Source of the DNA: Archaeoglobaceae archaeon
GTDB taxonomy: Archaea > Halobacteriota > Archaeoglobi > Archaeoglobales > Archaeoglobaceae
Direction: 5' to 3'
DNA length: 50,459 nt
NCBI GenBank assembly: GCA_026986375.1
Contig: JALSOQ010000007.1
Span: 1 to 50,459, forward strand
In this document: positions 35,503 through 43,980 of the stretch, piece by piece
How the letters are laid out: each line of letters begins with the position of its first letter
Numbering within the stretch: position 1 is the first letter of the stretch
The notes under the pieces: generated by a model
What the model was told of the DNA's origin: nothing
The model's input: only the letters and a program-made list of their open reading frames with translations
Databases searched by the model: none
Position numbers and translations under genes: made by a program

Positions 35503-36590
35503 AGGAACACGATGCCCAATTCTACATCCAGCATTCTGGAGATAACAACTTCTATTACGCTACGAAGTTCAGAATTCCGAATTCGGCCTTTTACTTCGTA
35601 GGATCTGACGGAACGGACTTGCTGGTAGTTCCGGACATGGAGGGAGACAGAGCAAAGCGGGAGAGTGTTGTTGGAGAAGTATCTACTCTATCGGATTTGG
35701 GATACTTCGACAGGTTGAAGGAATTAAAGAATACCAAGAAGGCTTTGGCTTTAACCCTCGTCGAATTTTTAAAAACTCGCGGGGCTAAGAAGGTTCTTGT
35801 CCCTCCGAACTTCCCTGCGTTTTTAATAGTCGAATTCCTGAAACATTTCGAAGTTGAGGTTATTGAGAATCCATTCTCCGAAATGAGAGCAGTTAAAAGT
35901 GAAGAGGAGATAGAAAAGATTAAGGATACTAGTTTTGCCATAATCAGAGCATTCGAACACGCTTTAAAGTTGCTTAAAAGGGTTAGAGATTGCGACATGC
36001 TAAGAAACGAGATAGAGCTGTTCCTATTCTCAGATGGTTACCTCGCCCAGGATACCATAGTATCCTCGGGAAAGCTTTCGGCCGATCCGCACTACATAGG
36101 GCACGGGAAAATAGAGGAGCACGTGGTCATAGACATATTTCCCAAGAGCAGGAGACACCACTACTATTCCGACTTCACGAGAACTGTCATACTTGAAGAC
36201 TGTCCCGAAATAGAGGAAATGCTCGATGCGGTGATAGAAGCTCAGAAAAAGGCGATTTCGATTATAAGAGAAGGAGTCACGGCGAAAGAAGTTCATCATA
36301 CCGTTTGCGACGTTTTGGAGGAGATGGGTTACCAGACGATCAGGAGAAAATACAGGGAGGGTTTCATCCATTCTACGGGGCACGGAGTGGGGCTTGACGT
36401 TCACGAAAAACCCAAGATCTTCGAGAACGACGACGTGCTTAAAGCGGGGATGGTGTTCACGGTTGAGCCGGGGCTGTACTATAGAAAATGGGGTGGTGTT
36501 AGGGTGGAGGATGTCGTCGTAGTTAGGAAGAACGGATGCGAAGTTCTGACGGAGTATCCGAAAAAGATCGATCTGAGGAGTAAGCGTTAA
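35484..36590 (+). CDS. pepQ: M24 family Xaa-Pro peptidase
   Basis: A 368-aa creatinase-fold metallopeptidase. The N-terminal lobe covers about residues 1-140, and the C-terminal pita-bread domain carries the dinuclear metal ligands: an Asp in VVIDIFPK, an Asp in YSDFTRTV, His in HSTGHGVGLDVHE, Glu in VEPGLYY and Glu in VRVEDVV. It probably removes N-terminal residues before proline or splits Xaa-Pro dipeptides. ATG 35484 overlaps the protease gene. A long antisense frame at 36030-37040 spans the end of this gene and the start of the next and is a shadow. Confidence 0.9.
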   Translation: MLNEVLKEHDAQFYIQHSGDNNFYYATKFRIPNSAFYFVGSDGTDLLVVPDMEGDRAKRESVVGEVSTLSDLGYFDRLKELKNTKKALALTLVEFLKTRGAKKVLVPPNFPAFLIVEFLKHFEVEVIENPFSEMRAVKSEEEIEKIKDTSFAIIRAFEHALKLLKRVRDCDMLRNEIELFLFSDGYLAQDTIVSSGKLSADPHYIGHGKIEEHVVIDIFPKSRRHHYYSDFTRTVILEDCPEIEEMLDAVIEAQKKAISIIREGVTAKEVHHTVCDVLEEMGYQTIRRKYREGFIHSTGHGVGLDVHEKPKIFENDDVLKAGMVFTVEPGLYYRKWGGVRVEDVVVVRKNGCEVLTEYPKKIDLRSKR

Positions 36591-36614
36591 ATCCACGCGG
36601 ACGGATTTCTTGGT

Positions 36615-37529
36615 ATGGTCAATGTCGAGGAGTTCGTGAAGAAGGCGATAGAGGAGATAAGGGAAAGGGTTAAGGATGGAAAGGCGATAATAGCCCTTTC
36701 CGGAGGTGTAGATAGCTCCGTCTGTGCGGTTTTGGCCCATAAGGCGATAGGGGATAGGCTGATTCCGGTTTTCGTGGATACCGGATTGATGAGGGAGGGG
36801 GAGCCGGAGAGGATAAAGGAGATATTCGGCCCAATGGGACTCGTTTTCGTTGACGCCAGGGAGGAGTTCTTCAAAGCTCTGAAGGGAGTTACGGATCCGG
36901 AGCAGAAGAGGAAGGTGATAGGCGAACTCTTCGTCAGAATATTCGAGAGAGTTGCTGAGGAGCACGGGGCGGAGTATCTCATTCAGGGGACGATATATCC
37001 AGATATAATCGAAAGTCAGGGGGGAATAAAGAGCCACCACAACGTTGGTGGATTTCCGACGAAGTATAAGTTCAAGGACGTGATAGAGCCTCTGAGGGAG
37101 CTTTATAAGGATGAGGTGAGGGAGGTCGCGAGGTATCTCGGGTTGCCGGAGGAGATATGCGAGAGAATGCCGTTTCCCGGGCCGGGACTGGCGGTTAGAA
37201 TAGTAGGGGAGGTTACGCCGGAGAAGGTGGAGGTAGTAAGGAAGGCTACGAAGATAGTTGAGGAGGAGCTTAAGGATTACAAGAAGTGGCAGGCTTTCGC
37301 GGCTTTGATAGGAAAGGCGACGGGAGTTAAGGGAGACGTGAGGGTTTACGGTTACATAATAGCCGTTAGGGCGGTCGATTCGAGGGACGGGATGACTGCG
37401 GACGTCCTCGAAATAGACTACGAAAAGCTCAGGAAGATAGCTCTGAGGATTACGTCCGAAATTCCGGAAGTTACGAGGGTCGTTTACGATTTGACACCAA
37501 AACCTCCGGCGACGATAGAATTCGAATGA
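36615..37529 (+). CDS. guaAB: GMP synthase subunit B (ATP pyrophosphatase)
   Basis: A 304-aa subunit that adenylates XMP and aminates it to GMP with ammonia from a separate glutaminase subunit, as usual in archaea. The PP-loop SGGVDSS begins at residue 29. [31 protein letters not shown] and the C-terminal PATIEFE (typical dimer tail) confirm it. The glutaminase partner is not in this window. It starts 24 bases after pepQ. Confidence 0.96.
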   Translation: MVNVEEFVKKAIEEIRERVKDGKAIIALSGGVDSSVCAVLAHKAIGDRLIPVFVDTGLMREGEPERIKEIFGPMGLVFVDAREEFFKALKGVTDPEQKRKVIGELFVRIFERVAEEHGAEYLIQGTIYPDIIESQGGIKSHHNVGGFPTKYKFKDVIEPLRELYKDEVREVARYLGLPEEICERMPFPGPGLAVRIVGEVTPEKVEVVRKATKIVEEELKDYKKWQAFAALIGKATGVKGDVRVYGYIIAVRAVDSRDGMTADVLEIDYEKLRKIALRITSEIPEVTRVVYDLTPKPPATIEFE

Positions 37530-37558
37530 TTTTTTAACAATCCATTCGAAGTTCCGAT

Positions 37559-38194
37559 GTGAAGATCGTCGTTTCGGCGTCGAGTTTTGCGGACGTCGTG
37601 GCTGCCAAGAACGTCGCGGACGTCATAGAACTTAGACTGGATTTGTTTCCAACTTTTCCGGATGAGAACAAGCTTAAGGGGATAGGAAAGCCCGTAATCG
37701 TCACGATTCGAAGGGAGAAGGAGGGGGGAAGGTATTCGGGAGATGAGGAGAGGAGGTTAAGGAATATCGTCAGATATTCGTTGTATGCAGACTACGTCGA
37801 TTTGGAGAACGACGTGGAGGACGAATGGTTCAAAGTGGTTAGATGTAAGGTGATAGAATCTTACCACAACTTCAAGGAAACCCCTAATTACGAATACCTT
37901 AGGGATTTGGTGGAGAGCAGGAGAGGGGACGTTTTCAAGATAGCCACGATGGGGAGGGATAGGAGGGACGTTCTGACGATAGTCAGGTTGCTGTGCGAAT
38001 ACGACGACTTGGTGGCGTTTCTGATGGGTGAGAAATTCGCTTGGACGAGGGTGATGGCTCTGTTTTTGGGCTCTCCTTTCATCTACTGCACCGTAAGTAA
38101 GTCCGTCGCTCCGGGACAGCTTGAGGCGGGCAAAGTTAGAAGGATACTGACGACCTTAGGAGTTGAAGGATTATCGAGTATATCTCGTTCATGA
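37559..38194 (+). CDS. aroD: 3-dehydroquinate dehydratase, type I
   Basis: The enzyme makes 3-dehydroshikimate in the shikimate pathway by Schiff-base chemistry. In the 211-aa product the catalytic pair is His103 (ESYHNF) and Lys127 (VFKIAT). VIELRLDLF, with its substrate-binding Glu and Arg, and the C-terminal APGQLEAGKVRRIL complete the barrel. The start is GTG 37559; an overlapping ATG is followed by TGA. The 3' end overlaps the convergent small membrane protein gene by 59 bases, the largest such overlap in the window. Confidence 0.93.
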   Translation: MKIVVSASSFADVVAAKNVADVIELRLDLFPTFPDENKLKGIGKPVIVTIRREKEGGRYSGDEERRLRNIVRYSLYADYVDLENDVEDEWFKVVRCKVIESYHNFKETPNYEYLRDLVESRRGDVFKIATMGRDRRDVLTIVRLLCEYDDLVAFLMGEKFAWTRVMALFLGSPFIYCTVSKSVAPGQLEAGKVRRILTTLGVEGLSSISRS

Positions 38195-38459
38195 TGTGGA
38201 TTCCGTTCATCTCCAGAATCGTGTTTAGGACCGCTCCTATAACCGCACCTATTATGAGGGAGGAGAGAACCCTCACCTTTATTATGATCCCCACGACGAT
38301 CAGAAACAGCACGAGCGTGGAAACGGCTCCTATCTGAGCGAGTTGCGCCTGAGCTTCGGTTAGGGTGTGGGTCATCAGGTTGAACAGCGTTGCTATTCCG
38401 TTGAACCCGAAGACGAATCCGACGATCATTCCGATGGCCATCAGCAACCTATCGCTCAT
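38136..38459 (-). CDS. Small membrane protein of unknown function
   Basis: A 107-aa protein with three hydrophobic segments (about residues 5-29, 45-62 and 66-85) and a short polar linker with TLTEAQAQLAQIG. The family was not recognised. It looks like a real gene, because on the minus strand a TATA (AGTTTTATATTT) and GGAGTGG lie just upstream of the ATG, and the codon use is normal. Its last 59 bases run antisense over the aroD 3' end. It is downstream of the nucleoside-recognition-domain transporter and may be co-transcribed with it. Confidence 0.68.
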   Translation of the reverse strand: MSDRLLMAIGMIVGFVFGFNGIATLFNLMTHTLTEAQAQLAQIGAVSTLVLFLIVVGIIIKVRVLSSLIIGAVIGAVLNTILEMNGIHIMNEIYSIILQLLRSSVSF

Positions 38460-38489
38460 GAAACCACTCCGACTTCCCGAAATATAAAA

Positions 38490-39287
38490 CTATGGAAGAA
38501 TCAAGAGCAGAGCTATGATCATAACGTCCAAAATCAGAGTCGCGATAGCGTTGAGCACGACTATCTTCACCCCAAGCTTTCCGAATAGAGAGAGGTGGAT
38601 CGGAAGGGAGTGCTTCACGAACCTCGTGGATAATGTAACTACGTTCCCCAGTATCAGTCCAACGACTACCAACTTCCAGCTCAAAATTCCCTTTTCGAGC
38701 ATTCCGGACGCCAAAACTATAGCAGCCCTCAAGTTAACGAATTCCACTGCAGAAATAGTCAAAACGTTCGGATCGAAGGGTAGGAATTCCAAAACTTCCT
38801 TAAACCTCTCGAAGAATCCGTAGGTGGAGAGAAGGCTGACGGCCAGATAAGTTATGGCCATCGTGGGAATTATCCTCTTCAAGTTCTCGAGCGTTGATTT
38901 CAGGGGATCCACCTTCTTCCTTTCGATTCCTCCTATCTCGTGGCTACCGTCCTTCTTCCACCTCAAAGCCAGAAGGAATCCTACGCCAGACTTTACAAGA
39001 GCGACGAGCAGTCTGAGTGCTGTATATAACACTCCGGCCCATCCTAAGAGCGGGATTACGAAGGGGAGGAAGAATGTGTAGATGTGGCTGAGGGTGGCGG
39101 GAAAGGAGCTTAGAAATGATGCCGCGATAACTTCTCTTTCATCTATTCTACCTTCTTTGAGGGCTTGGGAGAGCATAGAATATGCAACGACCGGACTGAC
39201 GAAGCAGACGGCAACAGCGGTAACAGTAACCTCGTCCAAGTTCAGCTTCGACAAAATCGGCTTTATTTCCGAAGAAATCTTGTCCAT
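38490..39287 (-). CDS. Membrane protein with nucleoside-recognition (Gate) domain
   Basis: A 265-aa polytopic membrane protein. CFVSPVVAYSMLSQALKEGRIDEREVIAASFLSSFPATLSHI (seen in parts) is typical of the nucleoside-recognition/Gate family found in CNT and spore-maturation proteins. There are about seven hydrophobic helices. The called ATG (39287) leaves it without the first helix expected for the family. The frame stays open for 31 further codons up to the hisF stop, encoding a good transmembrane helix but with no ATG, GTG or TTG. The true start may be ATT 39380. Substrate is unknown. It is downstream of hisF. Confidence 0.75.
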   Translation of the reverse strand: MDKISSEIKPILSKLNLDEVTVTAVAVCFVSPVVAYSMLSQALKEGRIDEREVIAASFLSSFPATLSHIYTFFLPFVIPLLGWAGVLYTALRLLVALVKSGVGFLLALRWKKDGSHEIGGIERKKVDPLKSTLENLKRIIPTMAITYLAVSLLSTYGFFERFKEVLEFLPFDPNVLTISAVEFVNLRAAIVLASGMLEKGILSWKLVVVGLILGNVVTLSTRFVKHSLPIHLSLFGKLGVKIVVLNAIATLILDVMIIALLLILP

Positions 39288-39381
39288 TACTCCCTTATTT
39301 ATCGAATACGAAATTAGGTAGCTCGCCAGCGCTATTACCGGAACTGTGGTGGCTAGAAATCTGATAGTGTCGTATATAATT

Positions 39382-40197
39382 TCAAAGCCTAACGGGGATC
39401 CCCCTCTCCTTAAGGTATTCCTTAATCTTGGCGATCTCTAACTCCCTATAATGGAAGATAGAGGCGGCCAAGCAGGCGTCCGCCTTACCTTCGACAAAGC
39501 CCTCATAAAAGTGCTCGGGCTTTCCAGCCCCACCGGATGCTATTACCGGAATGTTCACGGCCTCGCTTATCGCCCTCGTTATCGGTATATCGTAACCCAA
39601 CTTAGTTCCATCCCTATCCATCGAAGTCAAAAGAATTTCTCCCGCTCCGAGCTTCTCAACCTTCTTCGCCCAGCTTATGGCATCTATTCCTGTGGGTTGC
39701 CTTCCCCCATATATCACGACCTCATACCAAGCCTTCCTTCCGTCCTCCAACGTCACTACGTTCTCACCCTTGCTCAGGTCGAAGTTCCTTCTGCAGTCTA
39801 TCGCGACAACTATACACTGTCTTCCGAATATGTCGGAAGCTTCTCTTATGAACTCGGGATTTTTCACGGCTGCGGTGTTTATAGAAACCTTATCCGCTCC
39901 CGCAGAAAGTAGTCTGTTTATCTGTTCTATCGTCTTAATTCCTCCTCCTACGGTGAGGGGAATGAAGACTTGCTCAGCAGTTCTTTCTATGACGTCCACC
40001 ATTATTTCCCTCCCGTGAGGAGAAGCGGTTATGTCCAAGAATACGAGCTCATCTGCACCTTCTTCATCGTATCTTTTTGCCAATTCTACCGGATCTCCGG
40101 CCTTTCTCAAATTTACGAAGTGAACTCCCTTAACAACCACTGCTCCATCCTTGTCGAGCGTCACGTCGAGACAGGGAATTATCCTCTTCGCAAGCAT
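39382..40197 (-). CDS. hisF: Imidazole glycerol phosphate synthase cyclase subunit
   Basis: HisF closes the imidazole ring of IGP using ammonia from HisH. The 271-aa beta-alpha barrel has Asp11 ([15 protein letters not shown]) and the second catalytic aspartate in [10 protein letters not shown]. It also has [14 protein letters not shown] and the phosphate-binding [13 protein letters not shown]. Its stop codon is followed after one base by the possible ATT start of the membrane protein. hisH is not in the window, and hisC is 23 kb away. Confidence 0.96.
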   Translation of the reverse strand: MLAKRIIPCLDVTLDKDGAVVVKGVHFVNLRKAGDPVELAKRYDEEGADELVFLDITASPHGREIMVDVIERTAEQVFIPLTVGGGIKTIEQINRLLSAGADKVSINTAAVKNPEFIREASDIFGRQCIVVAIDCRRNFDLSKGENVVTLEDGRKAWYEVVIYGGRQPTGIDAISWAKKVEKLGAGEILLTSMDRDGTKLGYDIPITRAISEAVNIPVIASGGAGKPEHFYEGFVEGKADACLAASIFHYRELEIAKIKEYLKERGIPVRL

Positions 40198-40234
40198 GCT
40201 TCAAAATGGCACGAAGTTAAGATAAAGATTATTG

Positions 40235-40510
40235 CTAATAAACTATTTCGAAACTTTCGAACTCACCAGTTGCCGGCAACTTCTTAACGTGGACGTTTTT
40301 GACTACCGCGAGCCTTGGCCCCTCTCTAATTCGTGCCAGAAACTTTTCTATCATATCCTCGTTGCCCTCGGCGACTATGAGAACCCTTCCATCGGATAAG
40401 TTCCTGACGAATCCCTTTATTCCTAACTCTTTGGCCGTCTTTTTCGTAAAGTATCTAAACCCAACCCCCTGCACGATCCCTTCAACTATTACCTCCACTC
40501 TCTTTAACAC
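40235..40510 (-). CDS. acyP: Acylphosphatase
   Basis: A 91-aa enzyme that hydrolyses carboxyl-phosphate bonds. The catalytic Arg19 is in VQGVGFRYF, and Asn37 is in GFVRNLSDGRV. The length and ferredoxin-like fold blocks are standard. It is 37 bases upstream of hisF on the same strand. Its promoter faces away from the CARF-HTH regulator across a 350-base AT-rich gap. Confidence 0.95.
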   Translation of the reverse strand: MLKRVEVIVEGIVQGVGFRYFTKKTAKELGIKGFVRNLSDGRVLIVAEGNEDMIEKFLARIREGPRLAVVKNVHVKKLPATGEFESFEIVY

Positions 40511-40860
40511 ATTATTATATTCATCATCAGATCTATATATCGCTTGCGGACATCTAAGTTGAAAAATTTGACTTATCGGTCGATTGATTTTATCCGTTTT
40601 GCGAGTTCGTGTAATTTTTCGATAACGATGAAAAATTTAATATACTCTGATGATGTAAGTCCAGTTTAGGGTTGACAAATAATAGGTCTACATGTGAGTG
40701 AAAGCTGGCTAAAACCGGTGTATATTTGTAGGAGTGTATACCGATAAAAATTTTGAATTGGAAAATTTAGGAATTTTATAGAGTTACTTAATATTTTATG
40801 ACTGTTCTCGATTAATTGGTCGAGATAAAATTTATTAATTGCAACAGTATCGATAAGTAT
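40511..40860. other. AT-rich 350-base intergenic region between acyP and CARF regulator
   Basis: No gene is seen here. It holds GAAAAATTT twice (40561-40569 and 40630-40638) and a GTGTATA direct repeat (40718-40724 and 40734-40740, 16 bases apart). It also holds a near-palindrome CTCGATTAATTGGTCGAG (40807-40824) next to the probable promoter of the regulator. GC content drops sharply compared with neighbours. It could hide a small RNA, but no C/D or H/ACA box set was convincing. Confidence 0.5.
40807..40845 (+). promoter_or_regulatory. Promoter and candidate operator of the CARF-HTH gene
   Basis: GATAAAATTTATTAATTG lies about 25-35 bases before ATG 40861, and there is no Shine-Dalgarno, suggesting a leaderless mRNA. 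CTCGATTAATTGGTCGAG just upstream is a near-perfect palindrome centred on AATT and may be an autoregulatory site. Confidence 0.45.
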
Positions 40861-41535
40861 ATGAAGGTCGTGCATGTATTACCGGTCGGCACAAATAAGG
40901 ATGTCTTATTGGAGAGCACGAAACTTTACGGCAAGCCGATTCAGAAGGCTTACTTGGTGCTGGGAAAAGATGACAGCGAGGAAGTGCAGAAGAACGCCGA
41001 GGAAATAGAGAAGACGCTGAGCGTGCTCGTCGAAGTTAAGAGGATAGTGGTGGACAAGTCGGACATATACGCGACCGCTCTGGAAATGCTGAAGGCCATA
41101 AAGGACGAAATAAAGGAGGGGAACGAGGTTCTCATAAACGCTTCCGACACGACGAGGGAGCTCTGCATAGCGTGCTACATAGTCGCCCAGCTTTCTGGAA
41201 GCAAGCTCTACTTGGCGAAAACGAAAAACGGTAGGGTCGAGGAGATAGTTAACGTTCTCATACCGCCCCTCAAGAGGATAAGCGACGACAAGCTCGTCAT
41301 CATAAAGACCATCGCGGAGCAGGGCGGAGAAGTAGAGTCGATAAACAAGCTGATAGAGTTGCTCGAAGGCAAGACGGAGGATCAGAAGAAATACATGGCT
41401 CAGAGAGCGAGGATGAGCTATCATCTGAAGGGACTTGAGGACGACGGACTCGTGGAGATGAGGAGGGAAGGAAAGAACGTGAGAATAAGACTGACCGAAT
41501 TGGGCAAGGCTTACGCTTTAATGGCCGACCTATAA
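40861..41535 (+). CDS. CARF-like domain / winged-helix transcriptional regulator (DUF6293 type)
   Basis: A 224-aa two-part protein. Residues 1-135 form a Rossmann-like CARF-type domain starting MKVVHVLPVGTNKD. Its ligand-site motif is NASDTTRELC, equivalent to the CARF threonine-rich nucleotide loop. Residues 145-224 form a winged helix (ARMSYHLKGLEDDGLVEM, then the RREGKNVRIRLTELG wing). It resembles Csa3 and HFX_2341-type regulators, which may sense cyclic oligoadenylate or related ligands, but no cas gene or CRISPR array is in the window. ATG 40861 is chosen; the in-frame TTG 40816 would put the promoter inside the gene. Confidence 0.78.
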   Translation: MKVVHVLPVGTNKDVLLESTKLYGKPIQKAYLVLGKDDSEEVQKNAEEIEKTLSVLVEVKRIVVDKSDIYATALEMLKAIKDEIKEGNEVLINASDTTRELCIACYIVAQLSGSKLYLAKTKNGRVEEIVNVLIPPLKRISDDKLVIIKTIAEQGGEVESINKLIELLEGKTEDQKKYMAQRARMSYHLKGLEDDGLVEMRREGKNVRIRLTELGKAYALMADL

Positions 41536-41571
41536 TTTAATTTTTTTAAACGTTCGTTCCGAATTTTCCGC

Positions 41572-42417
41572 ATGCACTTGATAGTCTGTAGCACCGAGGA
41601 TTTGGCCTCCCAAAACATAAAGGAGAACTTAATCGATATTCTCGATCCCGACAGGAGGAAGGTGGGAGAATACGACTTCTACGATGCGGGAGACATCGGG
41701 ATAATCGAAATAAAGGAGAGGCTGATATACGCCGACTACTTGGACGAGAGGCTTAGAAAGTTGGGTTTGAGCTTCGAAGAAATTCTGTTCGCGTCCAGAC
41801 ACAGCAGTAAGGACGGGAGGAAGATATTTACCGTCCACGTTTCCGGAAACGTCGCGACTGCGGATTACGGGGGAAAGCCCTATTCTTTGGCCAAACCTTC
41901 CCCGATAAGGATCAAGAACTACGTCTTGGCTTTGAAGGATAAACTCGAAAGAAAGCCGGAGTTCGAGTTCACGCTCGAAGTGACGCACCACGGCCCTTCC
42001 GAGATTTCCACCCCCTCCGCCTTCTACGAAATAGGATCCACGGAAGAGGAGTGGAAGGATGAGGTGGCGGGGAGGTTAGTGGCGGAAAGCTTGGTTGAGG
42101 CTATAAGGGATCCCAGATCGAACTGGCAAATTGCCGTAGGCGTTGGAGGAACTCACTACGCACCACGCCAGACCGAAATTATCCTAACGACCACGTTCAC
42201 GTTCGGCCACAACTTCGCGAAGTATACGTTCGAGGGTTTGAATAGGGAAATACTCGTGAAGGCAGTTGAGCTTAGTGGGGCGGAGTTCATAGTCATCGAC
42301 GAGAAATCCACGACTTCGGCGATTAAATCTCTCATCAGAGAGGTATGCGAAAAGCTCGGAATCGAGATGCTCAAATCGAAAGATGTCAAAAGAAAATATA
42401 AGTTGGTTGAAGGTTGA
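41572..42417 (+). CDS. dtdA: D-aminoacyl-tRNA deacylase (DTD2/GEK1 type)
   Basis: The enzyme removes D-amino acids wrongly attached to tRNA. The 281-aa protein has the archaeal/plant DTD2 blocks FASRHSSKDGRKIFTVHVSGN, LEVTHHGPSEISTPSAFYEIGST and GVGGTHYAPRQTEI (each given as family blocks). The paired His residues in THHGP and GGTHYAPR are likely zinc ligands. It is unrelated to bacterial Dtd. It lies 36 bases after the regulator and is followed by the AMP phosphorylase gene, 41 bases away. Confidence 0.95.
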   Translation: MHLIVCSTEDLASQNIKENLIDILDPDRRKVGEYDFYDAGDIGIIEIKERLIYADYLDERLRKLGLSFEEILFASRHSSKDGRKIFTVHVSGNVATADYGGKPYSLAKPSPIRIKNYVLALKDKLERKPEFEFTLEVTHHGPSEISTPSAFYEIGSTEEEWKDEVAGRLVAESLVEAIRDPRSNWQIAVGVGGTHYAPRQTEIILTTTFTFGHNFAKYTFEGLNREILVKAVELSGAEFIVIDEKSTTSAIKSLIREVCEKLGIEMLKSKDVKRKYKLVEG

Positions 42418-42458
42418 TCAAAGAAAACGTTAAAAATCTACAAAAATTTTCAAATTTC

Positions 42459-43970
42459 ATGATACTCAAAGCGAAGATCATTCCGATCAGGATAGGTAAA
42501 GATGCGGTCATAATGAATCAGGCTGATGCTGACGAGCTCGGTCTTCTTGAGGGTGATAGGGTAAGGGTCATCGCTAAGAAATCCACGATAGCGACGGTTC
42601 AGATAGCGATGGGGTTGATCGAGAAAGGGGAACTGGGAGTCTGCCATGAGGTTGCGGAAGAGTGCGAGATAGAGGAGGGGAGCGAAGTCAAGATAGTTCC
42701 GGTTCCGAAGCCTCGTTCGGTCGAATACATAAGGAAGAAGCTGGACGGGGGAAAGCTGACGAAGGACGAGATATACACGATTGTCAAGGATATAGTCAGC
42801 AACGCTTTGACGGAGGTAGAGCTTACCGCCTTCGTTCTCTCAAGCTACATCCACGGATTGGACTTCGACGAAATAGAGTGGTTGACGAGGGCGATGATAG
42901 AGACCGGAGAAACTTTGACGTTCGAGGAAGGAATTGTAGTGGACAAGCACAGCATAGGAGGGGTTCCCGGAAACAAGATTTCGCTCATAATAGTTCCCAC
43001 GGTCGCCGCTGCGGGTTTGCTCATTCCTAAGACAGCGAGCAGGGCTATAACTTCCGCGAGCGGAACGGCGGACACGATGGAGGTCCTCGCGAACGTCAAC
43101 TTGAGCGTTGAGGAGATAAAGGAGATAACCGAAAGAGTGGGAGGAGTGATAGCTTGGGGTGGGGCGACGAACATAGCCCCGGCTGACGATAGAATAATAA
43201 GGGTTGAGTATCCCCTCGCCATAGATCCCCGTCCCCAGCTTCTCGCGAGCGTTATGGCGAAGAAAGGAGCGATCGGAGCTAAGAACATCGTGATAGACAT
43301 CCCAGTTGGGAGTCCGAAGGTTCCCAACATCGAAACCGGGAGAAAGCTCGCCAACGATTTCGTCGAGTTGGGCAGGAGGCTCGGCTTAAACGTTACGTGC
43401 GCCCTTACTTACGGAGGACAGCCCGTCGGAAGGGCGATAGGTCCGGCTTTGGAGGCATGGGAGGCTTTGAAGACGATGGAGGAAAAAAGAGGGGCAAGAA
43501 GCTTGATAGAGAAAGCTTTGGGGATTGCCGGAATTCTGTTCGAGATGACGGGTATGACTACGAACGGATACGCTTACGCGGAGGAGATATTTAAGTCTGG
43601 AAAGACTCTCGAAAAGTTCAGGCAGATCGTAGAGGCACAGGGGGGAGATCCGAACGTAAAGTCCGACGAAATTCCGATTGGAGATAAGACTTACGATATC
43701 TTAGCACCCATCGACGGTGCGGTTGCGGTCGTGAACAACCAGAGGATAGTTAAGGTCGCGAGAGCCGCCGGAGCTCCTAAGGATAAGGGTGCCGGAGTTC
43801 TGCTTCACAAGAAGGGAGGACAACACGTTAAAGCCGGAGAAAAGCTGTTCACGATATACGCGGAGAAGGAATGGAAGTTGGACAAGGCGATAGAGATAGC
43901 GATGAGAGAGCCGCCGGTGATAGTTTCCGGTATGATTTTGGAGAAGTATCCCTCTTACAGACTGGTGTGA
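42459..43970 (+). CDS. deoA: AMP phosphorylase
   Basis: Archaeal AMP phosphorylase converts AMP (and CMP, UMP) and phosphate to ribose-1,5-bisphosphate, which passes through an isomerase to type III RuBisCO. The 503-aa product has the thymidine-phosphorylase-like motif SRAITSASGTADTMEVL, VDKHSIGGVPGNKISLI, and a C-terminal barrel-sandwich domain. The N-terminal 80-residue domain (KAKIIPIRIGKDAVIMNQ) separates it from bacterial DeoA. ATG 42459 is used; the TTG at 42414 would add 15 residues overlapping dtdA. The RuBisCO and isomerase genes are not in the window. Confidence 0.93.
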   Translation: MILKAKIIPIRIGKDAVIMNQADADELGLLEGDRVRVIAKKSTIATVQIAMGLIEKGELGVCHEVAEECEIEEGSEVKIVPVPKPRSVEYIRKKLDGGKLTKDEIYTIVKDIVSNALTEVELTAFVLSSYIHGLDFDEIEWLTRAMIETGETLTFEEGIVVDKHSIGGVPGNKISLIIVPTVAAAGLLIPKTASRAITSASGTADTMEVLANVNLSVEEIKEITERVGGVIAWGGATNIAPADDRIIRVEYPLAIDPRPQLLASVMAKKGAIGAKNIVIDIPVGSPKVPNIETGRKLANDFVELGRRLGLNVTCALTYGGQPVGRAIGPALEAWEALKTMEEKRGARSLIEKALGIAGILFEMTGMTTNGYAYAEEIFKSGKTLEKFRQIVEAQGGDPNVKSDEIPIGDKTYDILAPIDGAVAVVNNQRIVKVARAAGAPKDKGAGVLLHKKGGQHVKAGEKLFTIYAEKEWKLDKAIEIAMREPPVIVSGMILEKYPSYRLV

Positions 43971-43980
43971 GGTGGCGGTT

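Noticed and set aside
36030-37040. 336-codon open frame on the minus strand
   Set aside because: It lies fully antisense to pepQ and guaA subunit B, both with clear motifs. Its translation has low complexity and no family features. It is a shadow caused by codon bias.
40640-40720. Possible C/D box RNA (CTGATGATG) upstream of the CARF gene
   Set aside because: The C box has the wrong first base and no D or D' box occurs at suitable spacing.
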